Part shown: piece after piece, positions 1 to 14,200 of the stretch
How positions within the stretch are numbered: the stretch's first letter is position 1
How the letters are laid out: every line of letters begins with the position of its first letter
Assembly: GCA_003667245.1 (NCBI GenBank)
Contig: RCNN01000038.1
Span: 62,001 to 126,000, forward strand
From: Heterostelium multicystogenum
Lineage: Eukaryota; Evosea; Eumycetozoa; Acytosteliales; Acytosteliaceae
Reading direction: 5' to 3'
DNA length: 64,000 bases
The notes under the pieces: model-generated
Databases searched by the model: none
What the model was told of the DNA's origin: nothing
Seen by the model: only the letters and a program-made list of their open reading frames with translations
Position numbers and translations under genes: made by a program

Positions 1-1253
1 AACCACACGAACAACAGTACTATAGTCAACAACAAGATATGATGGCCTATCGTTCGCCCCCAATGATTGCTCCTTACCAACACTATCAACCACACCCATC
101 TGCAATGCAATATCCACCACAGCCATTTTTCTACAATCGTAATGTTTATGATCAAACCCAACAGCCATTACCAAATTCAACTCACCAAAATGGTCACCAT
201 CACCAACAACCACACCAAAACAATCACCATCACCAAAACAATCACAACCACGTCCAACAACACAGCCAACAGTCTTCAGGTGAAACCACACCATCAACCA
301 CCGAAAACATTACTGCATCAGGCAATTTTATTTCAATGACTGCCGACCAGTTGATCAAAGGTACAATTCCATCACCGACATCAGCACAACAAACAACAAA
401 TCAGTCAAGCTCCAACCAAACTTCAACAACCTCTTCATCAAGCACCACACCATCAAGCACTCCACCAGCAACTCAACCAACTCCACAAACTAACACTCCA
501 GTAAATACTAACCAAACAGCACCAACCAACAATACTATCAATCAACAAACCACCACTAATGGTAATACTCCAAACAACAGAAATAAACAAAAAAATCACC
601 ACAATAACAACAACAAAACAGCAATAGCAATCACCAACCAAAATCAGATGTCAAGATTATTAATAAACCAACAAATTACAATGGACCAAAACCAAACTAT
701 GCTCCACAACATCAAAACGATTCAGGTAAATATAATATCACCTTCAATTAACCAATCTCATCATACTAATATGATTTCAGATAAAGTAGTAGAATCTATG
801 GCAACAGCAATTAAAACAGATCCACCTTAAAGAAGAAATCAAATCGAATAAAACTGAAAGTAGCACAACTAACACCACTGGTACCGCACCAATTTTATCG
901 CCAACACCAGCACCAGCACCAACAACACCAACACAAAACAGCCAACACCCAAAACCAAAATCACCAGAGAAAAGGACAATATCAATCACCATCATTCGAC
1001 AAGAAGAACTTTAAAACTATTTCCAAACCCAAACAACAATATGACGATAAAAATACTCAACCACATGCAAACAACAGCAATATAAAATCCAACGAAAATG
1101 GTAAAAATTAAAAAAGATATAAATAGCAACGGAAACAACTCCCCAAAGGAGCACAGTAACAGTAATTTTCAAAGTAAAAAGAGAGGAAGTTTCCCACCTC
1201 TCCCATCAAGACAAGTAGACACAACAGTCGAACCCAAAAACAGCAGTAGCTGA
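1..1253 (+). CDS. Gln/Asn/Thr/Pro-rich low-complexity protein, 3' part (5' end outside window)
   Basis: The reading frame is open from the window edge, so the N-terminus is missing. The visible protein is His/Gln/Asn-rich, then Thr/Ser/Pro-rich, with little folded sequence. The frame breaks near 829, near 945 and again near 1105 (an A-rich run). On either side the composition stays the same and the last segment ends in NFQSKKRGSFPPLPSRQVD and a TGA at 1251-1253, so I treat it as one gene with sequence errors. The terminal FPPLP-type motif is reminiscent of La-related (LARP) proteins, but no RNA-binding domain is visible here, so that is only a guess. It is convergent with the WD40 gene. Confidence 0.55.
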
Positions 1254-1356
1254 TCATAGTAATATGCTGATTAATATAATTCTATATATAAAACTAAAAA
1301 AAGACCAAAAAAAAAAAGAAACAAACTATCCCTTACTTGTCAATATTATTATAAGT

Positions 1357-3361
1357 TTATTGTTGTATACAAGCTGATGAATCGATGTATGAATATTCTG
1401 ATTCATCTAGCATTTGATTTCTTCTTAACTGGTTGTCCATCAAGAAATTCAGTTTCTTTTGTCTTTGCTTCATGATTTTCTTCATTGGAAAGTCATCTTC
1501 TGCTTCCCAAATGTAAACTTCATTATCTAGACCGGCACTAATAATACAAGGAAGTGATGGATGGCTAATGCAGGCTATTTACAATGTTTTCGTGTCCTTC
1601 GAGGGTTCTCACCAGTTTTCCACTTGATTTCTCCCAAATAAAGATACGATGGTCATCACTACCAGTCATGACAAACTCTGAGTTTGGTCCATAGAAGTCA
1701 CATGATTTAATTGTTCTTCCGCCAATGTGTCCACTGAATTCCATTTTGAATGTATTAATCAATGGATTTTCAGTATCATGATTGTTATTTAATGAAGTGG
1801 TTTCATTATCATCTGATTCTTCTTCATCTTCTTCATTTTCTTCAATTATATCATCATCTTCTTCATCATCATCTTCTCTTCTCCATTATCTTCATCGTCA
1901 CTTCCGTATCTGTTTAATAAATCTTGGTAATAATCCTCAAGAACACCTTGTAAGGCATCCTGATACTGTGTTATATAGGTTGGATATTCTAAAGCAGAGC
2001 TATTTTCATGATCTTCTTCCTCTTCTTGAACGTCATCATCACTATGGTCAATATTTCTTTCAGATGTATCTTCTTCATCGTCTATGTGATTTTCATCTTC
2101 TACATTCAATCTTTCTTTTTTCCTTTGCTTAGGGGCCGAATTTGCCGCTCTTCGTTTTTTCTTTTGTGGAGCATGATTCTTTAAATAATCTATATTTAAT
2201 CTATTTTAACATTGGTTAATATAGGAACTAAAATAATTAGGTGATCAAAAGAGACATACTCTTTTTCATAGTTTCTGTTGATATCATATAGATATATACT
2301 GTCTGATATATTCGTTACTAAAAGTTCTTGCCCATCTTTGCTAAAAGTTGCGTACATGGCTTCATTGGCGGTTGGAAACGGTTTGTGTATATTTCTAAAT
2401 ATATTGATATATGAGTTGGCAGAGTAGTCTTTAATGTTTCGCAGATCAAAAAGCCTAGCTGTTCCATCAGAAGAAGCTGTTGCAAACAGAAATTCGTTGA
2501 ATGGATGAAATTCAACTGAGAAAACTGTTGATTTTCTTTGAGAATGTCTGTTTGAAACTGATCTGCTATGATCTTTGTCAAAGTCCAATACTAAACTTTC
2601 TTTTTGTGTTCTGTTGAATCTATCAATGGCTCTTCCACCACCAAACATCTGCCATAATCAAATTAATAATTTGTATATTAAAGTCAGAGCAGCTTTGTAA
2701 ATATATACTTGCGGTAAGACAGAGTATTCACCACTTTCGTGGCTTCCCATTGTAGGTATCTCATGCGTGTAGGATTTTTCATATTTCTTTCTAATATCAA
2801 AACATTCTAACAGTTCCATCGCCAGAGCAACTCATGATCAGATTTGGGGCATTTGGTGTTGAGCACACTCTCAAAACCTTCTTACTATGGTGGGGATATA
2901 CAGTTGAGGTCCTTGCTACTCTATCGAAATATCTAACATCTGAATCGTTTCCACCACTGATTACTTGTCTTCCATTTTCAGTTCCAGGTAGGAAACCAAC
3001 AGAAAATACATTTGTTTTGTGACCACTACAAATGATATCATCGTGATTGACCACACAAATATTAGAAAAGAACAGTCTCGTAACCACATAGCAATACTAC
3101 ATACAAAAGAGTATCGATTGTAGTTCTATTATAGAAATCCCAAACTCTGACGGTTTCATCGTCACTTCCAGTGAGGGCTAGTGAGCCATCTTCGCTGAAT
3201 GCAATGGCATTCACGCACTCCTCATGTCCAATGAGCTGGCCCGTGTTAAACAAAGTCTGTATCGCATAGTTCGATTGAATGAAAGTATCCTTAAGCTTCT
3301 CGGCCTTGCGATGACCATAGAGCTCCTTCATCAACAAAGCATCGTTTATTTTAAAGTCCAT
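1357..3361 (-). CDS. WD40-repeat protein, DCAF6/DCAF8 (DDB1-CUL4-associated factor) type
   Basis: About 600 residues in four exons; introns at 3026-3104, 2649-2708 and 2201-2259 restore the frame. Near the N-terminus is GHEECVNAIAFSEDG followed by SDDETVRVWD, then GHKTNVFSVGF. WD repeats continue to SSDGTARLFDLR. An acidic Asp/Glu-rich linker (about 1800-2110) follows, then two C-terminal WD repeats (TGSDDHRIFIWEKSSGKLV; SAGLDNEVYIWE). This order of WD repeats, acidic insert and two final repeats matches the DCAF6/DCAF8/WDTC1 group, which are substrate receptors of CUL4-DDB1 ubiquitin ligases. That role is family knowledge; I see no proof of DDB1 binding. Frame shifts occur at an A run 2799-2802, in the acidic region near 1880, and at 1566-1567. 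Divergent from the nucleotidase gene. Confidence 0.8.
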
Positions 3362-3677
3362 TATCTATTCTATTTTCTACTAATACTACTACTACTACTG
3401 TATATGTATCTATAAGCAGATGATACATATATATAAAGTAATTGCTAATACGTATATATATATATAATTTATACTATATTTATAGTTGGTGATATTGACT
3501 GTAATATTGTACACATGTTGAGTTCTTAGTAACTTTTAGAATGTCTTGAGTGCAAAGTTTAAATATTTCCTTTTTTGAAAAATTATCTAGCAAAAAACAT
3601 CTTTTATGGTAAGTCAATGGCACTTTATGTGAACTGACGTAACAAATTATTTTAATATTGAATATTAATTATTAGAG
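3362..3677. promoter_or_regulatory. Divergent intergenic region
   Basis: This 316-bp AT-rich gap separates the start codons of the WD40 gene (minus) and the nucleotidase (plus), so it must carry both promoters. It holds (TA)n and (CTA)n runs. I see no defined element. Confidence 0.4.
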
Positions 3678-4756
3678 ATGTTGTCAATTAGTAAATTAAG
3701 AAGTATTGCTGTCAAGGCAGTGCAGCAGGCATGCATTGCATGTATTGATATCCAAAGTCATCTTGTGAATGAAGAGACTATCAATAAGAAGGACAAGTCT
3801 CCTGTCACTGTCGGTGATTATACTGTGCAGGCTTTGGTCATCGATAGTCTTATGAGAGACACAAGTGCTCTTGGCGAGCCGGAATACTCTATCATTGCAG
3901 AGGAGGACGCTGACACTCTTGCTGAGCAGCCAGATGTCCAAAAACAAAGTGATCGACTTTTTCAATCGTTATTCAAGCAAACCTGTTGACTCAAAGCGTC
4001 TCTCTGAGTTGCTGGACAAGGGAAAAATCAAGACTCCCTCAACCAAGCGTTGGTGGACCCTCGACCCAATTGATGGAACACTTGGATTTTTAAGACGTGA
4101 TCAATATGCAGTTGCACTTGCTTTAATGGAGGACAACAAACCTATACTTGGTGTACTTGGTTGCCCATCACTACCAATTGCATCAAACACACCTAATGAC
4201 AAGGGTTGTATTTAATTGCACAAAAAGGTGAAGGCTCATTCATTAGACACATTGACCGAGATGATGAAACACCCATTCATGTCTCAGACAAATCAGATCC
4301 CAAACAGGCTATCTTTACAGAGAGCTATGTATCTCGTGGTTTTGGACACGAATTGAACTCAAAGATATCAAAGAATCTAGGTGTAGAAAAAGAACCACTC
4401 AGGTAAATATCATCACATTCCTTTGGACTTTTAGTGACTTTAATCTGATGTGTACATTTCATATATTATAATATAGAATCGACAGTCAGTGTAAATATGC
4501 AATGGTGGCAAGAGGCGATAGTGATATCTATTTAAGATTAACTGAGTTGGCATATAAAGAATGCATTTGGGATCATGCTGCAGGTGCAATCATTGTTGAA
4601 GAAGCTGGTGGAAAAGTTTGTGATTTCCAAGGTAAGCCACTCGACTACTCTGTTGGTAGAAAGTTGGACTCCAATATTGGTATCGTTTGTTCAAATGCCA
4701 ACCTCTATCCAGCATTAACAGAATCCATTAAGAAATCAATTGATTTGGATAAATAA
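3678..4756 (+). CDS. 3'(2'),5'-bisphosphate nucleotidase (BPNT1/Hal2/Met22 family)
   Basis: About 335 residues of the inositol-monophosphatase superfamily. Enzymes of this family hydrolyse 3'-phosphoadenosine 5'-phosphate to AMP, clearing a by-product of sulfate assimilation. Visible metal-site motifs are EEDAD (the conserved Glu of motif 1), WTLDPIDGT (motif DPxDGT) and CIWDHAAGAIIVEEAGG (motif WDxAAG). One intron, 4403-4476, joins PLR to IDSQCKYAMVARG. The start ATG at 3678 is followed by a typical N-terminal helix. The frame is broken by an extra A in 3940-3944 and a missing T near 4211-4213. With these allowed for, the protein is full length. It could be a related IMPase, but the spacing and the KSPVTVGDYTVQ stretch fit BPNT/Hal2. 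Confidence 0.88.
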
Positions 4757-4824
4757 AGTCCAAACTAGGATTGTTTAATATATTATAAATAGGGATGGTT
4801 TAGTTTGTTTATTATATAATGTAA

Positions 4825-7800
4825 TTATTGTACATAACTTTGAGATCTTTCTGATTTCATAGTGTTAAATATTAGTTCAAGTTTCTCCTGCAATGCAGCC
4901 ATTTCAGGAGGTCTTAGTTGGCCGTGAAGTTTCAATGCTTGTTCAAGGACAACTAATTGTTGATCCATTGCCACTTTGAGGTAGTCGACAAAGTGTTTGT
5001 TGTCAGGGTGTGTTGTAGATATTGGTTGGTTAAGAAATGTTCATAACGAGCGATACCTCCGTTGACAGAAGCATCGATTATTCCGTTGAGTGTCATTGTG
5101 AGTGGATTAATGTTTTCTGGAAGTTGTCCGTTGGCTGTTGGTTGTGAGTACTTGTCGATTCGTGCCAACAACTCTTCGTTCTTTTGTACGACACTGTTGA
5201 GTGCATTTTCGATGGGAGATACCTCGTACTGGTGTCGATCAACTACAAGTGAACGACGCTCAGTGCTGGGGAAATTGGTTTCACACACGAGGTAGATGTT
5301 CATAAGCCAGAGATTTTCGAATTCATTGTCATGGCTTGATTTGGTATGACCTGGTTGTTGCTTACGGAATGGCTTAGAGTAGAGGAATACATTGACTTTG
5401 TTTCTAGCATTGAGTTGTTGAACTCTGAGTGGCACACGTTTCTTGTTGGGTGCAGCTGAACTGTAGTTGTCAATTATATTGAGGCTGTGTCTCTTGTGAA
5501 TCTCGTTCATGCTAGACACATTGACGGTGGTAATCAACAAATACTGTGAGTCCGAGTCCATGATAGCTTGGCTTGGGGTATCTGTACTCTTGAGTAGCTC
5601 TGCTTTTGGCCACTTTTCACATGTCTTTGCAATGAAGTCAGAGAGTCTCTCAAATTCATTACCTTTGTAGATGAACTCCTTGTTCTGAAGATTTGCTGGG
5701 AATTTCTTACCGTAGTATCCAACTCTAAAGTATTCTTCAAAAACGGCATCAGAATCATTTAGTTTCTGAACAAATGTACTGTGTTGACGCAAGTAAGTTG
5801 CACATGCTCCCATATCGCAAATGTTCATGGTGAAATGATGAGTAAGTTCCTTCAAAAGTGGAATGGCTCTATCCCAAGCCTTTCCTTTGTTGTAGCAAGC
5901 CAAAATCTCTTTGTAGAGGATTTCCTTACGCTCAGACTCTTTCTGTACTGGGAATGAACCATAGTCACAGTTGATAGAGTTGACCAATTTGTTGTGATCC
6001 CATTGGTATAGAGATGCGTGCATCATAACACAAACAGCAGCTTCGATAAAGTTGCCGTTGGCATGGTGACGCTTATTGCACATCTGAAGGAATCTAATAT
6101 AATGGTTGGTACGCTTATTCTCCTGGAAGTAGAGAATCAATTTACTGACTGATGAGAATATCTCTTCCTCGTCCATATTCTTGACATCTGTAATAAAGTT
6201 GGTGAGCAACAAAACAAAGTGTGAAATATCGTTGATGAATTGTTCTGCATGCTTCTTGACAGCATCAGTCGATTTGCTCATCACCAACTGCATACATTGT
6301 ACATTGAAGAAGGTGGAGAATGTTCGTTGTGTAAATGGTAGTTTACCATCACTACCTCTTGTTACAACTGGCCATGTCATTCCATCACTAATAGAAGTAC
6401 CGCACTCAAGGAGGGAATCAACTGTTCTTGTCATGAGCTCAGTATAGGCACCGGTCAAAGTGATCTCACCTTCCAACATGTCGTAGAAAATCTTGGTGGC
6501 AACACGCTTTGCATCGATGGTATCGCTGATCAATAGCTTGACAATAGGGTCGATCAATACTGGAATGAATGAGGCTCTTTCCTTGAGTGGAACAGTTCCC
6601 CAAACACGTTCAAATACACGTGCCATTTCAATACGAACGTCACCACAACGTGATTTCAAGAAGACAGCTTTGGCAGGATTAACTGATTCAAATTGCAAAT
6701 CCTTACAGTTGAGATAGGAACTGGTCATCAAGAAGAATGAACGCCACAAATTAAAATCGAATTGGTTCAGAGTCTTTGAACCGTTTGACGAAACAGTTGG
6801 TGGACTTGCGTCAGCAGAAGTAGCGGAAGTAAGCTTTGAGGGGTTGACATAGAATGTTACATCTTCGAGAATTCTAGTCATTCTAAGGATGGTTTTCAAT
6901 TTGAAGACAGTAAATGTCCAGAAGTCACTAGGGAACTTTGGTGTGTCAAAGAGATGTGCCAAGTTGTCGTATAAATCAACAAAGAATGTCTTGGAGCTGA
7001 CTGACTTGCTGAACATCTCCCAGTTTTGAATTCCAGCTAATCTGGCGGTACCTAAAATGAAAGCGTAGATCTTAAGACGCAAATCATATTGATTCTCTTC
7101 GCTGAGTGAGGATATCATGCTTGCCATAGAGACGGAAGCAGATGCACCATTCAATGAAACTGAGCTAGAGCTACGACGCTTGTTCAAATTGAATCCAACT
7201 GACATATTGGCAGCGGTCATTGAAGCAATATTGGCGTTGATCAACTGGAGCAGCTCCAGGATTTGAACAAAGAATGACATCATTTCCATTAGCCAACCAT
7301 CCTTATCTTTACCTCTTAACTCTTGCTTTGTGATCATCATATCAAGGATCAAACCAAGAATAGTCAGACACATATCGGTTTCCTCGATCGATTTACCAAA
7401 GTGGAATTGCAAGAGTTGGAAAACGATTGGATGTAGTTGCTTACGGGTCTCCTTATTGAGCATCAACTCACCGTGCAAGTAGGAGGAGAGCAATTTGAGT
7501 TTGAGCATGTTGAAGGTCTTATTTTTCTCAAGGTGTTGGATTGACTTGATAAATTTCAATGCAATGATAGCCATTTCCTCGACTGTGAAGAATTTCTTGA
7601 GATCAGAAAACATACCCTCAAAGTTCTTCAATGCAATGGTCTGTGCACCGATGAGTGATGGCGAGTTGGAAATCATAATCTCGCAGAGTGTATCGACGAC
7701 ATTCTTCAAATTATTCTGGTAGTTTTCGTTAGCTGCAGCAACGTCAACTTTGTTGGGGAATCGAGTACGTGAGGCAACGACCATCTTGAAGATATATTCG

Positions 7801-10800
7801 AGTGCCTTCAAAGAAGAACTAATCTTTGATGCGTTGGCTGGGTCTTGGAAGTTTTCGAGATTCTTGACGACAGAACGGAGCAAATGGGAGTGTGCTGAAA
7901 TACCAACATTTGGTGAGGCAATATTGAGTGGAACACCAAAATACTTAGAGATGTAAATGTCGAGTGCTGGACGGTAGTTGGTGGTTCTGCTGTCAACCAA
8001 AACACCAATGATGAAAATGAATGATCTGAAAATCTCCATGGACAGTGGTGAGTCATTGAGTTGTTGATCCAAAATCGCTAAAAAGTTATAAAAGATTTCC
8101 TGAAGATTTCTAATCAACTCTTGTTGACCAAGGAAGGTTATGTCCTTGATGAGTGAACTGAGGTCACCCTGGAATGACTGCCATCTTGATAAGTTAACAA
8201 CAAGGTGGTTCTGTGTAAGACATGTAGATACAAATGTTGTTTTTATCTTGAGCTGGTCATATTTCTTTGATGATGATTTTCCACTGGCGCTTGTGTCAAC
8301 GACTCCATTGATATACGAGGAAATAGGTACATCATCACTGGTTGTACGATAGAGATTGATGGTGTGAGTTCCATCCTTAATGACAGAACCATCTTCACCA
8401 ATGAATCTTAAGTAACCAAATGCAAATGTTTGACGCTCACGATCTTTCTTCTCAGAGCATGTACGAAGCAAGAAGAATAGATGTGCAGAGGAGAAGGTCT
8501 TGGCAGCCATCCACACCTTAACACATTCATTAAGTTTGCAAGTACTTGCGGATTGGATGCTGGTACGATATTCAGAGAGCTCTGGTTGTCCGTTGGCATA
8601 CTTGATAGAATCTGACATGACTACACCATTATCAGATCTGACCAACATGGCAATTTCAACGTTCTTCTCTGAGAAATCACCTTCTTCAATTTGAATGTAC
8701 ATGTCATTACGATCGTATCCAGGTACAATTACCTCTGGAAGTTGCATTTTAAGTGATGTGGAAACATTACGGAGATCTGTGTTCTCTGCAAGGAATTGAG
8801 AGTATTCACCATGGAATGGTTGGATTGTGCAAACAATACCCTTGGCACGAGTTATTGGCTCATAGTTGGCACTTGCTTCATTAATAATGTGTTCGTGGAG
8901 TTGTGAGGATGTCGCTTCATTTGGAGTAGTGAAAAGACTGATCAAGATCTCCGATGAGATATCAGTATTGAAATCGATCTTCTTTACACCACAACCAATG
9001 TATTTCTTGAATTGTTTTGAGGTAGTTGGGGAGTTGAGGAACGACGAGCTATTCATGCTGGAGCTTGGAACCATTGAAGCATTGGAACGAGTGAGAGTGG
9101 GCGATGAGTTTGGATCCTTTGATGATATACTGCTAGTTCTTCTGTAAATCTTTGCTACCAAATATAAATCGGATTGGACGTCCTTTGCTTCGAGATCCTT
9201 GAAAATAGTTCTAATCTTTTCATTTGGATTCTCTGGCTCTACGAAAATACCACTTGGTGGAATGATTCCACAATAGTTTTCAGTGATAAATTTGTTTTCG
9301 TTCTTGCAATATATACTTATAATCAACTCCAAATATTCACCAGAAGAATACAAGAAATTATTCAGTGAAAACAAAAGTTGAGAATAGGATTTGGATGAAT
9401 AGTCGACTGATGAGGTTGAAAGAGAGGAGGAAGACGATCCACTCTGTAGGAATGAACCGTTTCTTGGAGTTTTGGCCAAGAGATTGGTGGAAGACGCTAG
9501 GTGTGATTTAAGAAGCGAGGTAGGGGTGTTTCTTCGGATAGATCCAGCGATGAGTGGAGAGTTGAGATTGAGTGATGATACCTGTGGACTGCTGTTGGCA
9601 GGTGATGTTGCCAATGAAGAGGGGCTAGATGATGCTACAGAAATAAAAGAATTTGCGAGGGAAGAAGACATTGCTGAGCCGGATGGTGATGATGACATTT
9701 GAGTCTGTGACTGGTTTGGCATCAAGCTTGATGATGACTGATGTGTAGGAAGAGGTGGCATTCCGCTGCTACCTCCAAGTGATGAAGCGGTAGGTGATTT
9801 TCCCTTCAATCTTACACTGCTCAAGAAATACATGGGCTTCGATTTGACAGTGCCAGATGATGAGTTAGATGACGCATTTGAAAGTGATGATTGTGAAGAC
9901 TGTTGTTGTACGATCGAGCTGAGCGAACCTGCCGATGCAGAAGATGGCAAAGATGAATTGATTGCGAGACTGCTGTTGCTACCGCTGCTTCCGCTGCTGC
10001 CGACGCTGATATTGCTTCCACTGCTACCACCGCTACTGTTGCTACTGAGCGAAAGCGAGAGTGATGAGTGAGATGTTTGTAAAACTGGATGATCATGTTT
10101 ATGTAATCCTGTTGATCCATTTAATAAACTAATACTAGTACCACTGGTACTTGGTGAAATAGAGTTGGGTGATGCATGGTTCGAACCATTGAGTCCACCA
10201 TTTGCCATCGAGGCTATATTTGAATCATCTCTTCTCGCACTATCCAATGTTTTTAATGAGAGCAATTCATTATTTAACAACATTTTCTTTTCTTGATACT
10301 AATCATTAGAGTAGAATATTAGGATTTTCAATCAAACATTACTATAAAAGTCCAATTATTCAACAAACCATTGTACAAAGTGTAAAAACACCAGAATTTT
10401 CAGCATCAGCCAAAATTAAATCAGTGGCAGCCATTGCAATTTGGGAGTTTCTTGGATTTGATGTAGCAACAGAATATTGATTTTGAACCTCCTTTCTAAG
10501 TACAATGGCCATACCTGTTTCTTGTCTACCTTCATCTATTGAATTTAATATTTTGTCTCTTAATTCAAATGTTAAATCCTGTTTATGACAATTGGTTAGT
10601 TTGACCTTTACTAAAGAAGGACATTTTGATATTAGGTTTGTTCTACATACTTTGGGTGATGATAAATTTAATAGTTGATTTCTATATTGAACCAATTGGG
10701 TTATTTTTGATGTCAGAATCTTGAAATCATTGTACTGTTTGTTTTGTGAAAATATTTTCAATAGAGTTGCCCATTCAACGATTGTACTTGTGATTTCATT

Positions 10801-11218
10801 TAATAATGCACAATTGTTCAATGATGGATTTGTAATATTTCTGTTGAGAGAGGTTATGTTAGTATTGCTTGCATGTCAGGTTTGCCGACGTTGTTTTCAC
10901 TTACAATCTCGATGATATTGGTACATGGTGAGGCATTGAGTTATCATCAATATTCTCTGGTAGTAATACAACATATGATTGTGGGAAAATACCACTCTCT
11001 TGTGTGGTCAGCGAAACACCACTGAACCATCCTTGCTCAGAGTCTCCAGAAGTCTGGGCATGAATTTGCACAAGATCACCAACCGATAGGGGCAGTTGGA
11101 ATTTATGTGAGGCATTGAATGGGAACAATACAATGCAGGTCTTGCTGATTTCAATCCATTCCCCACTTCTATTATTACTGCTATTTCCAATTGAAGCCGA
11201 TACTGCTGTTGTTGCCAT
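4825..11218 (-). CDS. DOCK180-type Rac guanine nucleotide exchange factor (SH3, DHR-1, DHR-2)
   Basis: About 2,080 residues in three exons (introns 10841-10904, with a TACTAAC branch point, and 10287-10368). Exon 1 encodes an SH3 domain (about residues 20-90, ending GIFPQSYVVLL). Exon 2 encodes the helical EWATLLK region that follows the SH3 in DOCK1-type proteins. Exon 3 begins with about 280 residues of Ser/Asn-rich sequence. DHR-1 follows (ENKFITENYCG; VPGYDRNDMYIQIEEGDFS), then armadillo-like helices and DHR-2 (FRVGYYGKKFP; FIYKGNEFER; SPIENALNSV; INPLTMTLNGIIDASVNGG). DHR-2 catalyses GDP/GTP exchange on Rac; DHR-1 binds phosphoinositides. A missing A near 5030 shifts the frame; read across, the protein ends DNKHFVDYLK...SQSYVQ with stop at 4825-4827. 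The SH3 and helical region place it in the DOCK A/B branch, which usually works with ELMO. DOCK identity is secure; subfamily is inferred. Confidence 0.92.
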
Positions 11219-14200
11219 TGTTATTTGTTATTCCTTTCCAAATGTGCTTATCAACTCTCAACTATTTCAAATCTAGTAATACAATACAATATCAATGTTT
11301 TTGTTTCAAAAATATATATAAATGTATATTCTTTATAAATAATCTATTCTATTCCTTCTGTTAAATATAAACTAAACTAAAATTAAAGTCAAGTAGTAAT
11401 GTAAGTAAATACAGTAAATATTAATATTATTTTTGAAGGTTTGAATGAATGTTAAGCTAGCTAGAGGATAAAGAATGTAGTGTAGAGTAGGCCAACAACA
11501 ATTGAATTACCAAACTAACAACAAACAATTATTTATGATTATTTTTATTGATGATTATTAACTATTGTTGTTGATTATTGTGATTATATTGTGATTATTA
11601 AAGATAGATAGGATTGTTATTGTTTGGTAGGCAAGTAAGTTAGTTAATTAGTACAACAACAATAAATAAACTAATAATTTAAATAAAATATAATATAATA
11701 TCAATTGGAATTAATATTGGAAAATATAACAACTACTACTACATATAAAGTTGAGATATATTATTATTGTTATTGTTGTTATTATTGTTGTAGTAGTAGT
11801 GGTGGTGGTGGTAGTAGTGTTGTTATTAATATTAATTTTAATGTCTTTGGATGTTTGTCGGATTGATTGATAGATTGATAGACTGACTGCTTCTGTTTGA
11901 CTGGTAAGCTTGATTGAATATTCAGATTAGATGGTAGAGACAGTTTAGGTAGGGAGTGTAAACATATAGGTTTCATATTTAAGAAAAAGATTGATCAATT
12001 ATTGATTGTTGTTGAATTATTAGTTGGTGTGTGATGTGGTGATATTTGTGTGGATGTGAGTATGTGTGCTATACTATATTTATGATTGTCAGATTAATTG
12101 GGTGGGGTGAGTGTTTGACGTCTGGTGATTGTGTAGATTGATGGTAATGTATGATTTTATATTACATTCACTCACTCACTCATATTATTATTATTAGCTT
12201 GAGTGGTGTAGTAATATTTTATTAAAAGAAACAGCACTTGATTGGACACAATAAAAAAAACAAAATACATAACATTAAAGAATGATATGTTAGAAATTAT
12301 AGTAGTATATAAAATTGATATACCATATATGTACTTGTCTTATTAATAATAATTGTTGTTGCTTAAGGATGTGTGTTGTGGGTGGTCACTGTGTTTGAAT
12401 GTTTGATGAGTAATTGATTGTTTAATGTTGTGCGATGTTTATTGTCAGTCCAAACAGACAACAAAACAACAATAATACAGTCTGACTTGAGGTATGCTGA
12501 CATAATCCGAAACCAAATGAGTGCGAATGTCATATAATATCAATCATTTCATTCAAATAGAGTAGTGAGAAAACAGTATCTATCATGATACTGTTGTTGT
12601 TGTTATTGTTGCTGTGGTTGAGTGTTGTTGTTGTTGAGGTAAATGAGGTGATTTGAACTGAGATGGATTGTATGTTTGTTGTTTGTTGTACTGATTGGCT
12701 TTATTGACAACAGGTGTGTCAACAACAAGTAGAATAATGTCAATCAATAATCATTTATTATGAAATCTAGTGTTGGATTCTCTGTTACGTGATGAAGGAG
12801 AAGGAGAAGGAGATGATGGGTGTGTTGTTTGTCTATATTAAAAGTATTGCCAAAGACAATCAACCAAAATCAATCCTGTCAAACATGCCTATTACGATAC
12901 TGGTGAATAGACAGGCATCTTGATAAAGAATGTTGTTGTAATAAATTCCAAACCAATAGAGTTTCCAATAAACAAAAAATAGCTTCCAATACTAATGTAT
13001 GGTGTTATAAACAACTATAACAACATTATTCCAACAACATTACAAATTCTTAATTAGTTTGTTCTAACAATTGCAATTTATAATATTCTATAAGCAACTA
13101 ACACTATCATCAGGGATAGTTTGTTTGTTTTTAAAAGTTGAAGGGACATCCAGCCAATCATCATCCATCATCATCATCATCATCACTAAGCATCAGTGAC
13201 AACAATCCCAATATCAATAACAGTAATATAATATATAATTTAATATTTGTACTTCAATATTTAAGTATGACAACTGAATAGAAGAACAAACACCTGTAAT
13301 AAACAACAAACAAACAAAACTGAAGTGTATATAATTGACGATATTGAGATTGCTTGTTGATTGATGATGTTCATGATAAAAAGTGAAGAGATATCTATGT
13401 GTTGTTTAAACTACAACCTACTAAATTAATTTTAACCAGTTGATTACGAATATGAGGTGTACACATTTAAGTTGGTATTTATAAATCACTATGATTGGTG
13501 TGTGAAATCATCAATCAACATATTTAGTTTAGTTGGATATATTGAAGTGGTGGGTGGTAGTGGTTGAGGGTGGATAAGTCGAAGGGTAAATAATCATCCA
13601 TCATCCATCCATCCATCCAATCAATATAAGTACATCTGTTAAAATACAACATCGATCTTGCTATATTTTAACCATTGTAGTGTTATAGTTATTGGCAATG
13701 CTGCTTCTGCTGCTGCTGTTGTTGTTATTATTATTATTGAATTTTGTTTGATGTCGACATCTAGAATTTATAATTGTGATATTATATAAAACAACCATCT
13801 GAATCATAGTGCCTAACTACAATATCATATGATCAAGATTTGAATTTGTAATGGCCAGTGAAACTGGGCTGAGCTGAGCTGAACGATGAAGATGAAAAAA
13901 AGTATAGCAATCTTATTTGTAAGATTGGGTCATTGGTTTCTTAGATGATAAGGCAAAGAAGAGTAGAAAATAGGACTGGATCATTCTATTTCTAAAATAC
14001 TTACAAACTAACAGCTGGACAAACTTTCATCAAGTAAGTTAGCGGTCTTCCAATAATAAATGATTCAATGGTACACTAATCTAATAAATATAATAAATAA
14101 TAATAATGTTGATAATAATAATAATAATAATTAAAAATCAGTAGTAATTGCACTGGTTGATCTCTCTATTTATAGTTTTGGTTGGGGTTTGGGTTGAGGT

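Noticed and set aside
9472..10071. Plus-strand acidic and Leu-rich frames
   Set aside because: They are complements of the Ser-rich insert of the DOCK gene and carry no domain.
10180..10192. GGTTCGAACC, another B-box-like site
   Set aside because: It is inside the Ser/Asn-rich coding stretch of DOCK with no cloverleaf around it.
10360..11218. SH3-containing gene separate from DOCK
   Set aside because: Good splice sites join it in frame to the DOCK body, and the SH3 plus EWATLLK helical region is the normal DOCK1-type N-terminus.
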